From assembly GCF_015709455.1 (NCBI RefSeq), contig NZ_JADNQW010000005.1:3051001-3115000 (forward strand): 64,000 nucleotides of DNA, written 5' to 3'. Within the stretch, counting starts at the first letter, position 1; each line of letters opens with the position of its first letter. This document shows positions 1-9,055 of the stretch, one piece after another. The translations under genes were made by a program, and so were the position numbers. Under the pieces are notes generated by a model. It did no database searches. It saw only the letters and a list, made by a program, of their open reading frames with translations, and was not told the origin of the DNA. Source of the DNA: Methylosinus sp. H3A (GTDB lineage Bacteria; Pseudomonadota; Alphaproteobacteria; Rhizobiales; Beijerinckiaceae).

Positions 1-156
1 GCGCCAGGGCACCTCGGGCGAGAAGAGATGGGCCGTATCCGTATCGATGGCGAAACGCGTGGCGGTGAGATAGGCGCCGGCGACGGTGAGCGCGAGCGTG
101 ACAATGACGACCGTCCAGGGCCGGCGGAGACACCAGGCCACGAGCTTTTCCAACAT
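1..156 (-). CDS. hpnN: Hopanoid-type RND/MMPL transporter, N-terminal fragment
   Basis: Only the first 52 codons lie in the window; the gene continues past the left edge. The translation starts MLEKLVAWCLRRPWTVV, followed by a hydrophobic segment (about residues 14-32) and then ATRFAIDTDTAHLFSPEVPW. A short cytoplasmic head, one membrane helix and a periplasmic DTD..LFS stretch are characteristic of the MMPL-type transporters named HpnN, which move hopanoids to the outer membrane in alphaproteobacteria. Hopanoid export fits a methanotroph, but the rest of the gene is not visible, so another MMPL protein remains possible. Confidence 0.7.
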   Translation of the reverse strand, partial: MLEKLVAWCLRRPWTVVIVTLALTVAGAYLTATRFAIDTDTAHLFSPEVPWR

Positions 157-237
157 CAAGGATCCTCGAATGGTTCGACGCGCTGCGGGCCGCGCCGGCG
201 GCGCCGGCCCGCATCGAGCTCAGGCTCTGGCGCGGCG

Positions 238-444
238 TCAAAAATCGCTGGCTATTCCTTTGCTTTCCCAGTCGCCGTAGCGAGCGGGATCGAGTCCGCC
301 GCGGCCGCCGAGCTCGCGCGCCGGCGAGACCATCTCGCGGGCGTCGCGGCGCGCCTCGGCCTCCGCGAGCGCGCGCAGGGCTTCTGGCGGCGGCGGGGCG
401 CGCTCTGGCGCGGCGTCGTCCGGGCGTTTTTCCGCTTCCTTCAT
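238..444 (-). CDS. DUF1674 / SdhAF4-like succinate dehydrogenase assembly factor
   Basis: A 68-residue protein whose C-terminus reads GGRGGLDPARYGDWESKGIASDF in two overlapping halves: GGRGGLDPARYGDW and WESKGIASDF. That RYGDWE..G..SDF ending is the hallmark of DUF1674, the bacterial counterpart of succinate dehydrogenase assembly factor 4, which helps mature the flavoprotein subunit SdhA. The N-terminal half is low-complexity and rich in Lys, Glu, Pro and Ala. The start at 444 is chosen because GGAGGGAGGACGG lies immediately upstream; an ATG at 459 is in frame but has a weaker site. It is divergent from rsmB, an arrangement common in Rhizobiales. Confidence 0.8.
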   Translation of the reverse strand: MKEAEKRPDDAAPERAPPPPEALRALAEAEARRDAREMVSPARELGGRGGLDPARYGDWESKGIASDF

Positions 445-548
445 CCGTCCTCCCTCCATCGCTCCGTCACACTCGCCTCCATCACACTCGCCTGGGGCCA
501 GCTCCGTGTGTGATATAAACGACGATTCGATCCCCGTCGAAGGTATGA

Positions 549-1949
549 ATGACCGACCATAAACCATTCCCGGCCAAGGCCAAGGCGCGGGCCGGCTTCG
601 TTCCCGCCGACTCCGTCAGGGAGCTGGAGGCGGCGCAGATCCCCGGCCTCCAGGCGCGCATCGCCGCGGCCAATGTGATCGCGGACGTCGCGCAAGGCGG
701 CCATCGGCTTGACGAACGCTTTTCGCCGCAAGCGGTTCCGTCCCGGCTCGCGGGCATGGAGGCGCGCGACGCCGCGCTCGCCCGCTCGATCGCCTGCGTC
801 GGCGTGCGCCGTCTCGGCTTGATCCGTCATGTGCTGGCGGTTCTCCTCGAGAAGGGGCTGCCCAAGCAGGCGGCGCGGCTCGAATGGCCGCTCGTCGCCG
901 CGGCCGCGCAAATTCTCTTTCTGGACACGCCCGACCACGCGGCCGTCGACCTCGCCGTTCGCGCGGTCAGGCTGGAGCCGAAGACGGCGCCCTTCGCCGG
1001 CGTCGTCAATGGCGTGCTGCGCAATCTGATCCGCCGCCGCGAGGAGTTTCTGGGCGGGGATGCGCTGGAGCTCGACACGCCCGCTTGGCTCGCGCAGCGC
1101 TGGATCAAGGCCTATGGCGAGGCGCAGGCGCGCGCCATTGCGGCGATCCATATGCAGGAGCCGCCGATCGACCTCACGGTGAAATCGGACGCCGAAGGTT
1201 GGGCGCGGCGCCTCGACGGAATCGTGCTGCCGACGGGCTCGGTGCGGTTGCGCGCGCGCACGCCGATCGTCGAGCTCGAGGGCTATGCGGACGGCGAATG
1301 GTGGGTGCAGGACGCCGCCGCCGCTCTGCCGGCGCGCCTCCTCGCCGTCGAGCCGGAGGAGCGCGTCCTCGACATGTGCGCCGCCCCCGGCGGCAAGACC
1401 GCGCAACTCGCCCTCGCGCGCGCGGAGGTGACGGCGCTCGACCGCTCGGCCGAGCGGCTGAAGCTGCTCGCCGCCAATCTCCAGAGGCTCCGCCTGCACG
1501 CCGATGTGGCGGTGGGCGACGCCGCCGCCTATGTGGCCGCGCGCCCCTTCGACGCCATTCTGCTCGACGCGCCCTGCTCGGCGACGGGGACCATCCGCCG
1601 TCATCCCGACGTGCCCTGGATCAAGAAGCCGGGCGATCTCGACTCCCTCGTCGCGCTGCAGTCCCGCATGCTCGAGCGCGCCGCCGTCCTGCTGCGGCCG
1701 GGCGGGCGTCTCGTCTATTGCACCTGCTCGCTGGAGCCGGAGGAGGGCGAAGCGCAGATCGCGGGCTTTCTGCGCCGCCATCCGGAGATGCGACGCGCGC
1801 CGATCGACGCGGAGACGGACGCCGTTCCGGCCGAATTCGTCACGGCGGAAGGCGATCTGCGCACGCTGCCGCCCTATTGGCCCAATGAGGATCCGCGCCT
1901 CGCCGGGCTCGATGGTTTCTTCGCCGCGCGACTCGTGCGGCGAGACTGA
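549..1949 (+). CDS. rsmB: 16S rRNA m5C methyltransferase RsmB (NOP2/Sun family)
   Basis: A 466-residue SAM-dependent RNA cytosine-5 methyltransferase. The N-terminal ~150 residues form the NusB-like RNA-binding domain. The catalytic domain has the SAM-binding motif DMCAAPGGKTAQLA, then LLDAPCSATGTIRRHPDV, with the PC-motif Cys near residue 340, and VYCTCSLEPEEGE, with the TC-motif nucleophile near residue 390. All key residues are present and the length is normal. Family members methylate C967 of 16S rRNA. The gene is divergent from the DUF1674 gene and is followed by the heparinase-like gene. Confidence 0.93.
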   Translation: MTDHKPFPAKAKARAGFVPADSVRELEAAQIPGLQARIAAANVIADVAQGGHRLDERFSPQAVPSRLAGMEARDAALARSIACVGVRRLGLIRHVLAVLLEKGLPKQAARLEWPLVAAAAQILFLDTPDHAAVDLAVRAVRLEPKTAPFAGVVNGVLRNLIRRREEFLGGDALELDTPAWLAQRWIKAYGEAQARAIAAIHMQEPPIDLTVKSDAEGWARRLDGIVLPTGSVRLRARTPIVELEGYADGEWWVQDAAAALPARLLAVEPEERVLDMCAAPGGKTAQLALARAEVTALDRSAERLKLLAANLQRLRLHADVAVGDAAAYVAARPFDAILLDAPCSATGTIRRHPDVPWIKKPGDLDSLVALQSRMLERAAVLLRPGGRLVYCTCSLEPEEGEAQIAGFLRRHPEMRRAPIDAETDAVPAEFVTAEGDLRTLPPYWPNEDPRLAGLDGFFAARLVRRD

Positions 1950-2071
1950 ACGCGGAACCGCCGCTTTTCTCGTCATGCGATTTGTGCCATCCCAATCGAG
2001 ACTCGCTTTGCTCCTTCCGATTTGCGGAGCGCGAGGAGGACGCTCTGAGCGAAACGGCCCAAAGCTCGGGA

Positions 2072-3730
2072 ATGAGATTCGCGCGCGCCGCAGCGCGCAG
2101 CGTCGTCTCTTTCGCGCGCGCGGTGCAGGGGCCTTATTATGTCGTGCAGGCGATGGGGGTGCGCGCGCCGGAGCGGCTCTATATCGCGCCGCAGGACATT
2201 CGCACCGCCGATCCGACCGTCGCCGATGAAATCTACGCCGGCTATTTCTCCTTCGACGGCAAGGTCGTCGAGACCAATGGGCGTTCGCCTTTCGCCATAA
2301 CGCCGCCGTCTCCGGGGTGGCGGCGCTCGCTCGCGGGATTTTCCTGGCTGCGCCATTTGCGCGCCGCCGACCGCGCCCTGGCGCGCGCCAATGCGCGCGC
2401 GCTCGTCGACGAATATTTGCGCACGCGCGCCGATTTCATCGACGATCCCGCGCTCGAGCCGCGCGTCGTCGCGCGCCGCACTCTGTCCTGGCTCGCGCAA
2501 TCGCCGATCCTGCTCGAGGGCGCCGATCAGGAGTTCTATGAGCGTTTCATGCGGGCGCTGGCCCGCAACATCCGCTTCCTGCTGCGCGCCATGGCCTCGG
2601 AGCGACGCGCCTCCGATCGGCTGCTCTGCGCCGTCGCGCTCGCCGCCTATGGGGTCTGCGCCGACGCCGGCCGCAAATACGAGATGCGCGCGACCGGCCT
2701 TCTCGACGCCGAGCTATCGCGGCAGATTCTGCCGGACGGCGGCCATATCGGCCGCAATCCGGAGACGCCGGTCGAATTGCTGCTCGATCTCCTGCCGCTG
2801 CGCCAGGCCTATGCCGCGCGTGGGCGCCGGCCGCCGGAGCGGCTGCTCGCCTCGATCGGCGCGATGATCTCCTTTTTGCGCGTGCTGAAGCATGGCGACG
2901 GCGCGCTGGCGCTGTTCAACGGCATGGGCTACGCGCCGCCGGACCGGCTGGCGACGATCCTCGCTCATGCCGACGCCTCCGGCGCGCCAATGCTAGACGC
3001 GCCGCATTCCGGCTATCGGCGACTGCAGGCGGGCGAGGCGATCGTCATCGTCGACGCCGGCGCGCCGCCGCCGCCGCTCTTCTCCTTCGCGGCCCATGCC
3101 GGATGCCTGTCCTTCGAGTTTTCGATCGGCGTCGAGCGCATCGTCGTCAATTGCGGCGCGCCGCCCGCCGGCGCCGAGGCTCTACGCCGCGTCGCGCGCT
3201 CGACGGCGGCGCATTCCACGCTCGTCGTCGAGGATCGCTCCACCTGCCGCATAGAGGCGCGGCCGGGTCGCAGCCGGCCGGGGGAGCGCATCGTCGCCGG
3301 CCCCGCGCTGGTGAAGGCGGCGCGGCGCTCCACCGCCTCGAGCCATGATCTCGAGCTCGCCCATGACGGCTATGTTCGCGAATTCGGCCTCGTCCACGAG
3401 CGCACTCTGGCGCTGGCGCATGACGGCTCGCAGCTCCTCGGCGACGACAGGCTCGTCGCGCTGCGCCACGGCGCGCGCGCCGAGAATTTCGTGCTGCGAT
3501 TCCATCTGCATCCCAATGTGCGGGTGATGGGGGCGAATGATCGCAAGGTGCTGCTTTCGAGCGGCGGCGTCGATCTCGTCTTCGAGGCCAACGCCGCTGT
3601 GGCGGTGGAGGAGAGCGTCTTCTTCGCCGGCGCGGCCGCGGCGCGGAAAAGCGCGCAGATCGTGGTGTATGGGCGCGGCGTGAAGGACGCGCATCTGCGG
3701 TGGTCGTTTTCGCGGGTGGAGGAGGGGTGA
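2072..3730 (+). CDS. Heparinase II/III family protein
   Basis: About 552 residues. The N-terminal half is alpha-helical, as in alginate-lyase-like toroids. The C-terminal half is a beta-sandwich with the heparinase II/III signature, including HAGCLSFEFSIGVERIVVNC, where the family usually has a HAH/HAD..SFE..... NGG pattern. Substrate is unknown; the alphaproteobacterial members next to rsmB and purH are uncharacterised. The start is uncertain: ATG 2072 begins MRFARAAARS, while a GAGGAGGA sequence at about 2034-2041 precedes an in-frame CTG. The reading frame is open further upstream. The gene ends just before the AT-rich TIR gene, which separates it from purH. Confidence 0.8.
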   Translation: MRFARAAARSVVSFARAVQGPYYVVQAMGVRAPERLYIAPQDIRTADPTVADEIYAGYFSFDGKVVETNGRSPFAITPPSPGWRRSLAGFSWLRHLRAADRALARANARALVDEYLRTRADFIDDPALEPRVVARRTLSWLAQSPILLEGADQEFYERFMRALARNIRFLLRAMASERRASDRLLCAVALAAYGVCADAGRKYEMRATGLLDAELSRQILPDGGHIGRNPETPVELLLDLLPLRQAYAARGRRPPERLLASIGAMISFLRVLKHGDGALALFNGMGYAPPDRLATILAHADASGAPMLDAPHSGYRRLQAGEAIVIVDAGAPPPPLFSFAAHAGCLSFEFSIGVERIVVNCGAPPAGAEALRRVARSTAAHSTLVVEDRSTCRIEARPGRSRPGERIVAGPALVKAARRSTASSHDLELAHDGYVREFGLVHERTLALAHDGSQLLGDDRLVALRHGARAENFVLRFHLHPNVRVMGANDRKVLLSSGGVDLVFEANAAVAVEESVFFAGAAAARKSAQIVVYGRGVKDAHLRWSFSRVEEG

Positions 3731-3856
3731 GGGGGCGGTGGACGATAATGGTGAGTTTCCGGCATTGGCAGCTGAGCCCAAAAGTTACTATATAGCTGCG
3801 CTTTCTTTGGTGGCAGCAATGAGGCTGGTGAGGACACCTAAAACGGGTAGATTGCA

Positions 3857-4471
3857 ATGCGCGCATTTCTTTCACACAGCAGTGCAAATAAAAATTTCGT
3901 GGGGGAAGTCTTTTCCTTGCTTGGCGCTGCTATCGCCGAGTATGATGAAAGGACGTTCTCGGTAGGAGGGTTTAACACTGAGGTAATACGTGAAGCAATT
4001 GGGCGCAGCAACTTGTTCGTTATATTTGCAACTAGGCAAAGTATCGATTCCGGTTTTGTTAATTATGAAATCAATATTGCAAATGAATATCTCGCATCTC
4101 GGCGTATCCGACAAATTCTAACGTTCTGTCTCGATGGGGTGAAGCCAAATGATCTGCCTGAATCTGTGCAGCTTGTTTCGGCTGTTAGACGAGCGGTAAG
4201 CTCTGGAACTGCCGCGCGACTAATCAGATCACTTCTGATAGAGTTGCAAATCTCTATCTCCCAAATTCCAACTCCCTATTTAGGTCGGGAAGCAATTACA
4301 GCCGATATCAAGAGGCGATTAGCAGCTCCGGACGAACATACGCCAATCGCCATTGCTTTCAGCGGAATGGATGGTATCGGCCGCCGAACGCTCGCTAGCC
4401 CATATTATTCCCGATGTTTACCCAGGGGCACCAAAAGTTCATCCAACAATCGTAATAGAACCAAATTTTGA
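3857..4471 (+). CDS. TIR domain plus start of STAND NTPase (5' part of frameshifted gene)
   Basis: 204 codons. Residues 1-130 are a TIR fold: it opens MRAFLSHSSANKNFV (the usual FISHSSxDxxFV start) and contains SGFVNYEIN, whose Glu aligns with the catalytic Glu of TIR NADases. A linker then gives YLGREAITADIKRRL followed by AFSGMDGIGRRTLAS, a P-loop in which the usual GxGKTT is degenerate (GIGRRT). After about 4395 the frame runs into out-of-frame sequence and stops, while the continuation is found one frame over in the next ORF. Base composition is clearly AT-richer than the flanking housekeeping genes, indicating transfer. Likely an antiphage or cell-suicide sensor; function is inferred. 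Confidence 0.72.
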   Translation: MRAFLSHSSANKNFVGEVFSLLGAAIAEYDERTFSVGGFNTEVIREAIGRSNLFVIFATRQSIDSGFVNYEINIANEYLASRRIRQILTFCLDGVKPNDLPESVQLVSAVRRAVSSGTAARLIRSLLIELQISISQIPTPYLGREAITADIKRRLAAPDEHTPIAIAFSGMDGIGRRTLASPYYSRCLPRGTKSSSNNRNRTKF

Positions 4472-6404
4472 CGCTCGCGATTTGTATCGCAGTCTACTTG
4501 AGGCCCTTGGCGGGTTCAGTAAATCAGAAATATTTGATAACAACGATCTGTTTGAAAAAAGCAATTTAGAAGCGAGATATCTAAAAATAGTTGACCTCAT
4601 TGAAATATTCAACCGAAACAATGAGGTTATTTTTATTATTGATAACGGTGGCGCGCTTGAAGATGACGGCAGGTTTTCGGTAGATTTAAGGGGGGTATTT
4701 GATCAACTTAGGCGGCTACGCCCGTCTTTGCCTTACCTTGTGCTTATTTTGTTTCGGACGCCACCTGCATCTGCTAGGGAGAAAAGTGATGTCTATTACT
4801 TCCGGGTCGATCCGATCGACTCCGAGGATGTGAAGCGCCTAATTTCTTTGCATATTAAAAAGAAGGGGCAGGTTTCTAGCAGTAATGAGATTTCTCGCTT
4901 GGTGGATTTAACAGATGGGCATCCGTATAATATCCAGTTCGTGTTACGGCTTTTAGATAGCCATTCAATTCAATCGCTAATAGAAGATCCATCCGACTTG
5001 GTTGCGTTCAAGCGGAGACGAGGTGACGAGTTTGTTGCGCGAATCGAGCTCAAGCAGCCCCATATACAGGTGTTGAGCGTGTTACGTACGTTAGGTCCTA
5101 GCTCTATTGAACTTTTATCGGTGGCTGTATCGCTAACTCCAGAAGAAATTGGTGCGGCATTGCGAGAGCTGGAGGAGTTCCATTGCGTTGAACGGGCAGG
5201 AAATATCTGCTCTATAAATCGTCCGTTGAGATCTGCATTTGATCGTTCGTCATTTTTAAAATTATCTGCTGAGCAGGTTACAAAGCTTCAGTCAGAAGTA
5301 ATATCAATTTATGATTCATATAAAAATGACGATGAGGTAGACATTGAAATTATTTCAGCTGCTGCTCGTGCGGCGGTATATCTAAACAAGGATGGTGGAG
5401 AACTAGCCGCTTTTCTTTCTCCTGCTAATTCTGTGTATGTTGCAAGGCAATTCTATGATCAGAGCCGCTATAATGACTGCGCGCGTATTTGTGAGACTGC
5501 GCTCAATTCATATCGTTTGATCAGTGATAGAGCGAAGCTAGAGACACTGAGATTGCGATGCTTGTCGTTGGCGAGACTAGGGGAGGACGAGGATTTCAAA
5601 AAAACATTCTCTTTGCTCGGAGAGGGCAGTTCTTACGAGAAGGCGTTGAAACTCTTTCTTGAAGGCTTCCGCCTCCGAATCAAGGGGGAGCCCGCGGACG
5701 CAATTGCTGCGTTCAAGAAATCGCACGCGCTAAATTCGCGATCGTTTGCAACGATGCGTGAGCTTTCTCATGCGTTAATGCAAGTCGGCGAGATGGAGGA
5801 GGCCAGACGCTTTTCCGAAGAAGCGTTGAAGATTGCTCAAACAAACCCTTATGTGATTGATCAGGTTCTCGCTCTTCGGGTGGCAAAACATAGCAGAGTT
5901 ACTAAAGATATCATTTATGATCCGGAAATAGAAGAGTTGCTGACCAGCCTTGAGCGTTACGGAGATGAAGAAGGGAAGTCATTTTACGCTATCCGAATGG
6001 CCGATATATATCGTCGTGCGAATGAACTTAAGGAGGCTTTGGACTTTGCGGAGAAGGCGACAGGTCAAACCCCAAGACTTGTGCCAGCACATATTATCCA
6101 GGCGGAAATCCTCATTAGGCTGAAGCAGCTCCCCGCCGCCCACAAAAAAATAGAACAAATTGGACGGATGATAGACGACAGGCAATCTGGAGAGGGAAGA
6201 GCCCGCTTGCCAGATTATCTATTTTTAAAGGCAACATATCTTATCGAAAACGATGAACTGACGGATGCAATTGCCCTATTGCAGACGCATGAGCATCGCC
6301 TAAAAAGGCGAATTCCCGAACTCAAAAGAAAGATAAGCTTTCTTCTTGGAGGCGGCGATCATGGTCTAACCCCTAAGCAACGCAGTTGGCTGAAGGAAGC
6401 GTAA
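4353..6404 (+). CDS. STAND NTPase and TPR sensor part of the TIR gene (3' part, +1 frame)
   Basis: This frame continues the TIR-STAND protein. Joining frames at the CCC around 4400 restores RRTLAS-HIIPDVYPGAPKVHP, so a single extra base explains the break. Downstream are a Walker B-like stretch EVIFIIDNGG, the region PYLVLILFRTP (sensor-like), a winged-helix-like segment near 5080-5240, and C-terminal tetratricopeptide-like helices (e.g. GEPADAIAAFKKSHALN and GEMEEARRFSEEALKIA). The apparent TTG start at 4353 is not expected to be the true start. The architecture TIR-NTPase-TPR matches bacterial NLR-like STAND defence proteins, in which TPRs sense a trigger and TIR degrades NAD. It may be a pseudogene, a sequencing error or, less likely, a recoded gene. 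Confidence 0.7.
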   Translation: MLSAEWMVSAAERSLAHIIPDVYPGAPKVHPTIVIEPNFDARDLYRSLLEALGGFSKSEIFDNNDLFEKSNLEARYLKIVDLIEIFNRNNEVIFIIDNGGALEDDGRFSVDLRGVFDQLRRLRPSLPYLVLILFRTPPASAREKSDVYYFRVDPIDSEDVKRLISLHIKKKGQVSSSNEISRLVDLTDGHPYNIQFVLRLLDSHSIQSLIEDPSDLVAFKRRRGDEFVARIELKQPHIQVLSVLRTLGPSSIELLSVAVSLTPEEIGAALRELEEFHCVERAGNICSINRPLRSAFDRSSFLKLSAEQVTKLQSEVISIYDSYKNDDEVDIEIISAAARAAVYLNKDGGELAAFLSPANSVYVARQFYDQSRYNDCARICETALNSYRLISDRAKLETLRLRCLSLARLGEDEDFKKTFSLLGEGSSYEKALKLFLEGFRLRIKGEPADAIAAFKKSHALNSRSFATMRELSHALMQVGEMEEARRFSEEALKIAQTNPYVIDQVLALRVAKHSRVTKDIIYDPEIEELLTSLERYGDEEGKSFYAIRMADIYRRANELKEALDFAEKATGQTPRLVPAHIIQAEILIRLKQLPAAHKKIEQIGRMIDDRQSGEGRARLPDYLFLKATYLIENDELTDAIALLQTHEHRLKRRIPELKRKISFLLGGGDHGLTPKQRSWLKEA

Positions 6405-6860
6405 TGCACACCTACGTGAGCTGCCTCTATCGACTTCATTGACGGCGGCGTAACATAGGTTGGTGCGCTTTTCGAAATAGTTGAGGTGTCGTCGTTCGCG
6501 GTTTTTTGGCCGCGGTCGGCGGGCTTTCATGCGCCCGCGCGCCGTCTGGCGCCACCTTTTCCGCTTAGAGACACAGTTCTCCGTTCGCGGCGGCGTCCCG
6601 CCGCGGCTTCGAGAGCCCGCGCCCGCTTCGCCATGGCGACCAATTGAAGATGACAATTGTTGTGCGCGAGGCCGCGGCACAACCTCGTCGCCGGCAAGCC
6701 TCGCGATGGCGGCCTTTGGGGAAGGTGAAGGCGGCGCTTCCGACGTTCCTCCGATCGCCCCGCGCACGGACGCAGTTGGTTTCTCCCTCCGGCGATCTAT
6801 GCTAAGCGCCGGGTCGATATCGTTTCCCGCGACGTCTTCGCTCCAGAACGAGGGATCTGA
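6405..6860 (+). other. Intergenic region between TIR-STAND gene and purH
   Basis: 456 bases. An open frame from 6481 runs into purH out of frame; its Arg/Pro-rich translation has no recognisable domain, so no gene is called. The first ~75 bases keep the AT-rich character of the inserted gene and the rest returns to GC-rich DNA, so the right boundary of the insertion probably lies near 6480. No direct repeats marking the insertion were found by eye. Confidence 0.5.
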
Positions 6861-8453
6861 ATGCCGGTCGATCTGCGCCGTATCACGAGAGCTCTGCTGT
6901 CCGTCTCCGACAAGACCGGACTCGTCGAATTGGCGAAGGCTCTCGCCGCGCATGGCGTCGAGCTGGTCTCCACCGGCGGCACGCGCAGGGCGCTCGCCGA
7001 GGCGGGCCTTTCGGTGCGCGACATCGCCGATGTCACCGGCTTTCCGGAGATGATGGACGGGCGCCTCAAGACGCTGCATCCCAAGGTGCATGGCGGCCTG
7101 CTGGCGATCCGCGAGAATCCCGAGCATGAGGCGGCCATGCTCGCCCATGACATTCCGCAGATCGATCTGCTCGTCGTCAATCTCTATCCCTTCGAGGCGA
7201 CGCTGGCCAAGGGCGCGCCTTTCGAGACCTGCGTCGAGAATATCGATATCGGCGGGCCGGCGATGATCCGCGCCGCCGCCAAAAATCACGATGATGTCGC
7301 CGTGCTGGTCGAGCCGGCCGATTATGAGGGGTTTTTGGCCGAGCTTGCCGCCAATGGCGGCGCGGCGACGCTGGCGACGCGTCGGCGCCTCGCGCAAAAG
7401 GCCTATGCGCGCACGGCGGCTTATGACGCGGCGATCTCCAATTGGCTGGCGGGCGCGCTCGATGAGATGACGCCGCCCTGGCGCGCGATGGGCGGGCGTC
7501 TTTCCGAGCCCATGCGCTATGGCGAGAATCCGCATCAGAGCGCGGGCTTCTATCTGACGGGAGAGAAGCGCTTCGGCGTCGCCACGGCGAAGCAGGCGCA
7601 GGGCAAGCAGCTCTCCTACAATAACGTCAACGACACCGACGCGGCCTATGAGCTGGTCGCGGAATTCGACCCCGCGCGCACGGCGGCCGTCGCCATCATC
7701 AAACATTCCAATCCTTGCGGCGTCGCCGAGGGCGCGAGCCTCGCCGAGGCTTATCGCAAGGCGCTGCGCTGCGATTCCGTCTCGGCCTTCGGCGGCATCG
7801 TCGCGCTGAACCGCAAGCTCGATGCGGACGCCGCGCGCGAGATCGTGAAGATTTTCACCGAGGTCATCATCGCGCCGGAGGCGGATGAGGAGGCGATCGG
7901 CATCATAGCCGCGAAGAAGAATTTGCGTCTGCTGCTCGCCGGCGGACTGCCCGATCCGCGCGCGGGCGGGCTCACCTTCCGCAGCGTCTCGGGGGGCTTT
8001 CTGGCGCAGTCGCGCGACAATAGCGTCGTCGACGATCTGACCCTCACCGTGGTGACGAAGCGCGCGCCGACGGAACGGGAGCTGGCGGATTTGAAATTCG
8101 CCTTTCGCGTCGCCAAGCATGTGAAGTCCAACGCCATCGTCTACGCACGCGATCTGGCGACGGTGGGCGTCGGCGCCGGGCAGATGTCGCGCGTCGACTC
8201 GTCGCGCACGGCGGCCTTCAAGGCGGAGGAGGCGGCGCGCGAGGCCGGCGTGCGGGAGAGCTTCGCGGTCGGCTCGGTGGTCGCCTCGGACGCGTTTTTC
8301 CCCTTCCCGGATGGGCTGCTGGCGGCGGCCTCGGCGGGCGCGACGGCGGTCATCCAGCCGGGCGGCTCGGTCAACGACAAGGATGTCATAGCGGCCGCCG
8401 ACGAGGCCGGCCTCGCCATGGTGCTGACCGGCGTGCGGCACTTCCGGCACTGA
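6861..8453 (+). CDS. purH: Bifunctional AICAR transformylase / IMP cyclohydrolase PurH
   Basis: 530 residues, the standard length. The N-terminal IMP cyclohydrolase (MGS-like) domain shows [25 protein letters not shown] and [16 protein letters not shown]. The C-terminal AICAR formyltransferase domain includes [24 protein letters not shown] and the [10 protein letters not shown] stretch. It catalyses the last two steps of de novo IMP synthesis in the cytoplasm using 10-formyl-THF. The start is set by conservation of [17 protein letters not shown] and an upstream GAGGGA. In related genomes it usually sits closer to the heparinase-like gene. Confidence 0.96.
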   Translation: MPVDLRRITRALLSVSDKTGLVELAKALAAHGVELVSTGGTRRALAEAGLSVRDIADVTGFPEMMDGRLKTLHPKVHGGLLAIRENPEHEAAMLAHDIPQIDLLVVNLYPFEATLAKGAPFETCVENIDIGGPAMIRAAAKNHDDVAVLVEPADYEGFLAELAANGGAATLATRRRLAQKAYARTAAYDAAISNWLAGALDEMTPPWRAMGGRLSEPMRYGENPHQSAGFYLTGEKRFGVATAKQAQGKQLSYNNVNDTDAAYELVAEFDPARTAAVAIIKHSNPCGVAEGASLAEAYRKALRCDSVSAFGGIVALNRKLDADAAREIVKIFTEVIIAPEADEEAIGIIAAKKNLRLLLAGGLPDPRAGGLTFRSVSGGFLAQSRDNSVVDDLTLTVVTKRAPTERELADLKFAFRVAKHVKSNAIVYARDLATVGVGAGQMSRVDSSRTAAFKAEEAAREAGVRESFAVGSVVASDAFFPFPDGLLAAASAGATAVIQPGGSVNDKDVIAAADEAGLAMVLTGVRHFRH

Positions 8454-8546
8454 GCCGGCGCGCGCTGCGCTGCAATATACGCATGTAGTCTGTTGATTTC
8501 GAAAGGGATGCGCGACATCGTGCCGCGTCTTCCCGGCGAGGCGTAT

Positions 8547-8643
8547 TGTCGCGCTGTCGCATTTTGCGGCGCTGCGGCCGCGACTGTCGCAGTCTGCGGC
8601 AGTTTTTGTCGCGACAGTTTGTCGAATAAGCGAAATCTGTCGC
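8547..8643 (+). repeat. Cluster of six direct TGTCG(C/A) repeats
   Basis: TGTCGC occurs on the + strand at 8547, 8555, 8585, 8607 and 8638, with TGTCGA at 8620. Spacings are irregular (8, 30, 22, 13 and 18 bases). Candidates are a transposon end with repeated transposase-binding sites, as in Tn7/Tn5053-type elements, or a multi-site operator for the porin downstream. Confidence 0.55.
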
Positions 8644-8994
8644 GATTTTGAGACGTTCTAATTGCCATTGTGCGGCGCACGTCGCCTAATGACCCCCCGA
8701 AAGACCACGCGCTTTCCTGCCGAAGGCGAGCGAAGATCCAGGGGCTGTAATTGTACCAGAGACGATATCGAAGCTGATCGACGAAGACTCGATCGTTATT
8801 CTGCGGTTTTGACGGCCTGTTCTTCGCGAACGACGCTGACGCCGCGCCTCTCCAAGCAGATTCGGTCCGATTTCGTCACGCTGCTCTTTAGAGCGGCGGC
8901 GCCGGGTCGCGCCGTTACGAGACTTTCCTTCCCAGGGAAAGAGGCCCGCGCCGCTGGGTCGATGACGAGCGGTCACTCAATCCTCCCTAACTTT

Positions 8995-9029
8995 CCCGGC
9001 CGTCTCTTCGAAGGGCGGCCGGGACTTTT
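8995..9029 (+). terminator. Possible attenuator hairpin in the porin leader
   Basis: CCCGGCCG (8995-9002) pairs with CGGCCGGG (9016-9023) around a 13-base loop and is followed by ACTTTTC. This resembles an intrinsic terminator, though the T-run is only four long. It lies 27 bases before the porin ATG, so it could also block the ribosome site. Confidence 0.35.
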
Positions 9030-9055
9030 CCTGAGAAGAAACGACGGAAACGCCA

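Larger units (their letters stand above)
8454..9055 (+). other. 602-base intergenic region between purH and the porin gene
   Basis: No gene is supported; the open frames here have no recognisable protein content. The left third holds a cluster of TGTCGC repeats (8547-8643). The right end holds a hairpin close to the porin start (8995-9023). A long leader with such elements suggests regulated expression of the porin, but no known riboswitch or operator is recognised. Confidence 0.5.

Noticed and set aside
4380..4410. Programmed ribosomal frameshift in the TIR-STAND gene
   Set aside because: No slippery heptamer or downstream pseudoknot seen; a one-base insertion is simpler.
6481..7053. 190-codon frame before purH
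   Set aside because: Runs into purH out of frame; no recognisable domain.
6366..8450. 694-codon open frame antisense to purH
   Set aside because: No conserved motif and no start signal; purH on the other strand is certain.
8547..8643. CRISPR array
   Set aside because: Repeats are six bases with irregular spacing; no 25-35-base repeat and no cas gene. No CRISPR array seen anywhere in the window.
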